Assembly (NCBI GenBank): GCA_947631075.1
Contig: CANRJU010000161.1
Location: 1-6,514, forward strand
Reading direction: 5' to 3'
DNA from: an uncultured Lachnospiraceae bacterium
GTDB taxonomy: Bacteria > Bacillota > Clostridia > Lachnospirales > Lachnospiraceae
Length of the DNA: 6,514 nucleotides
The notes under the pieces: generated by a model
What the model saw: only the letters and a program-made list of their open reading frames with translations
Told to the model about the DNA's origin: nothing
Database searches by the model: none
Shown: piece after piece, positions 5,752-6,514 of the stretch
How the letters are laid out: each line of letters begins with the position of its first letter
Position numbering within the stretch: the stretch's first letter is position 1
Made by a program: the position numbers and the translations under genes

Positions 5752-6514
<763 letters not shown>

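Overview
The window looks like the chromosome of a Clostridia-class Firmicute, most likely a Lachnospiraceae-type gut anaerobe. This is an inference from gene types, strong purine-rich ribosome binding sites, SigA-type promoters, a CIRCE operator at clpB, a CmpB-type membrane protein and a flagellin-like gene. It was not tested by any search. No mobile element, CRISPR array, tRNA or rRNA was seen.

Left part (1-3836, + strand): three tightly packed genes read as one operon whose promoter lies outside the window. They are the C-terminal end of a secreted 5'-nucleotidase/cyclic phosphodiesterase family enzyme, a two-membrane-span hybrid sensor histidine kinase with an extracytoplasmic Cache-like sensor and a fused receiver, and a full-length 12-helix MATE-family exporter. 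Both gene junctions can be read as the same 8-base overlap, ATGAGTGA, which suggests translational coupling. A plausible but untested reading is that an extracellular nucleotide-processing enzyme, a sensor of the outside world and an exporter are made together.

Middle part (3837-4912): a strong hairpin (3931-3964), with a T run on one side and an A run on the other, separates the operon from a convergent gene on the - strand. That gene encodes a 254-residue flagellin-like protein. Its D1 helices are well conserved, but the N-terminal D0 helix is shortened and the C-terminal D0 helix is rewritten with charged residues. It has its own strong ribosome binding site and a SigA-type extended -10 promoter, and no other flagellar gene is near it. 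Its promoter stands back to back with that of the next gene; the two -35 boxes are only 8 bases apart.

Right part (4913-6514, + strand): a polytopic membrane protein of the CmpB family (Pfam ABC_trans_CmpB type) is followed directly by a CIRCE heat-shock operator, which begins at its stop codon. The operator overlaps a consensus SigA promoter (TTGACA, 17 bases, TATAGT). This drives clpB, the Hsp100 disaggregase, of which 254 codons are present before the window ends. The CIRCE element has a single arm mismatch, and that same base completes the consensus -35 box.
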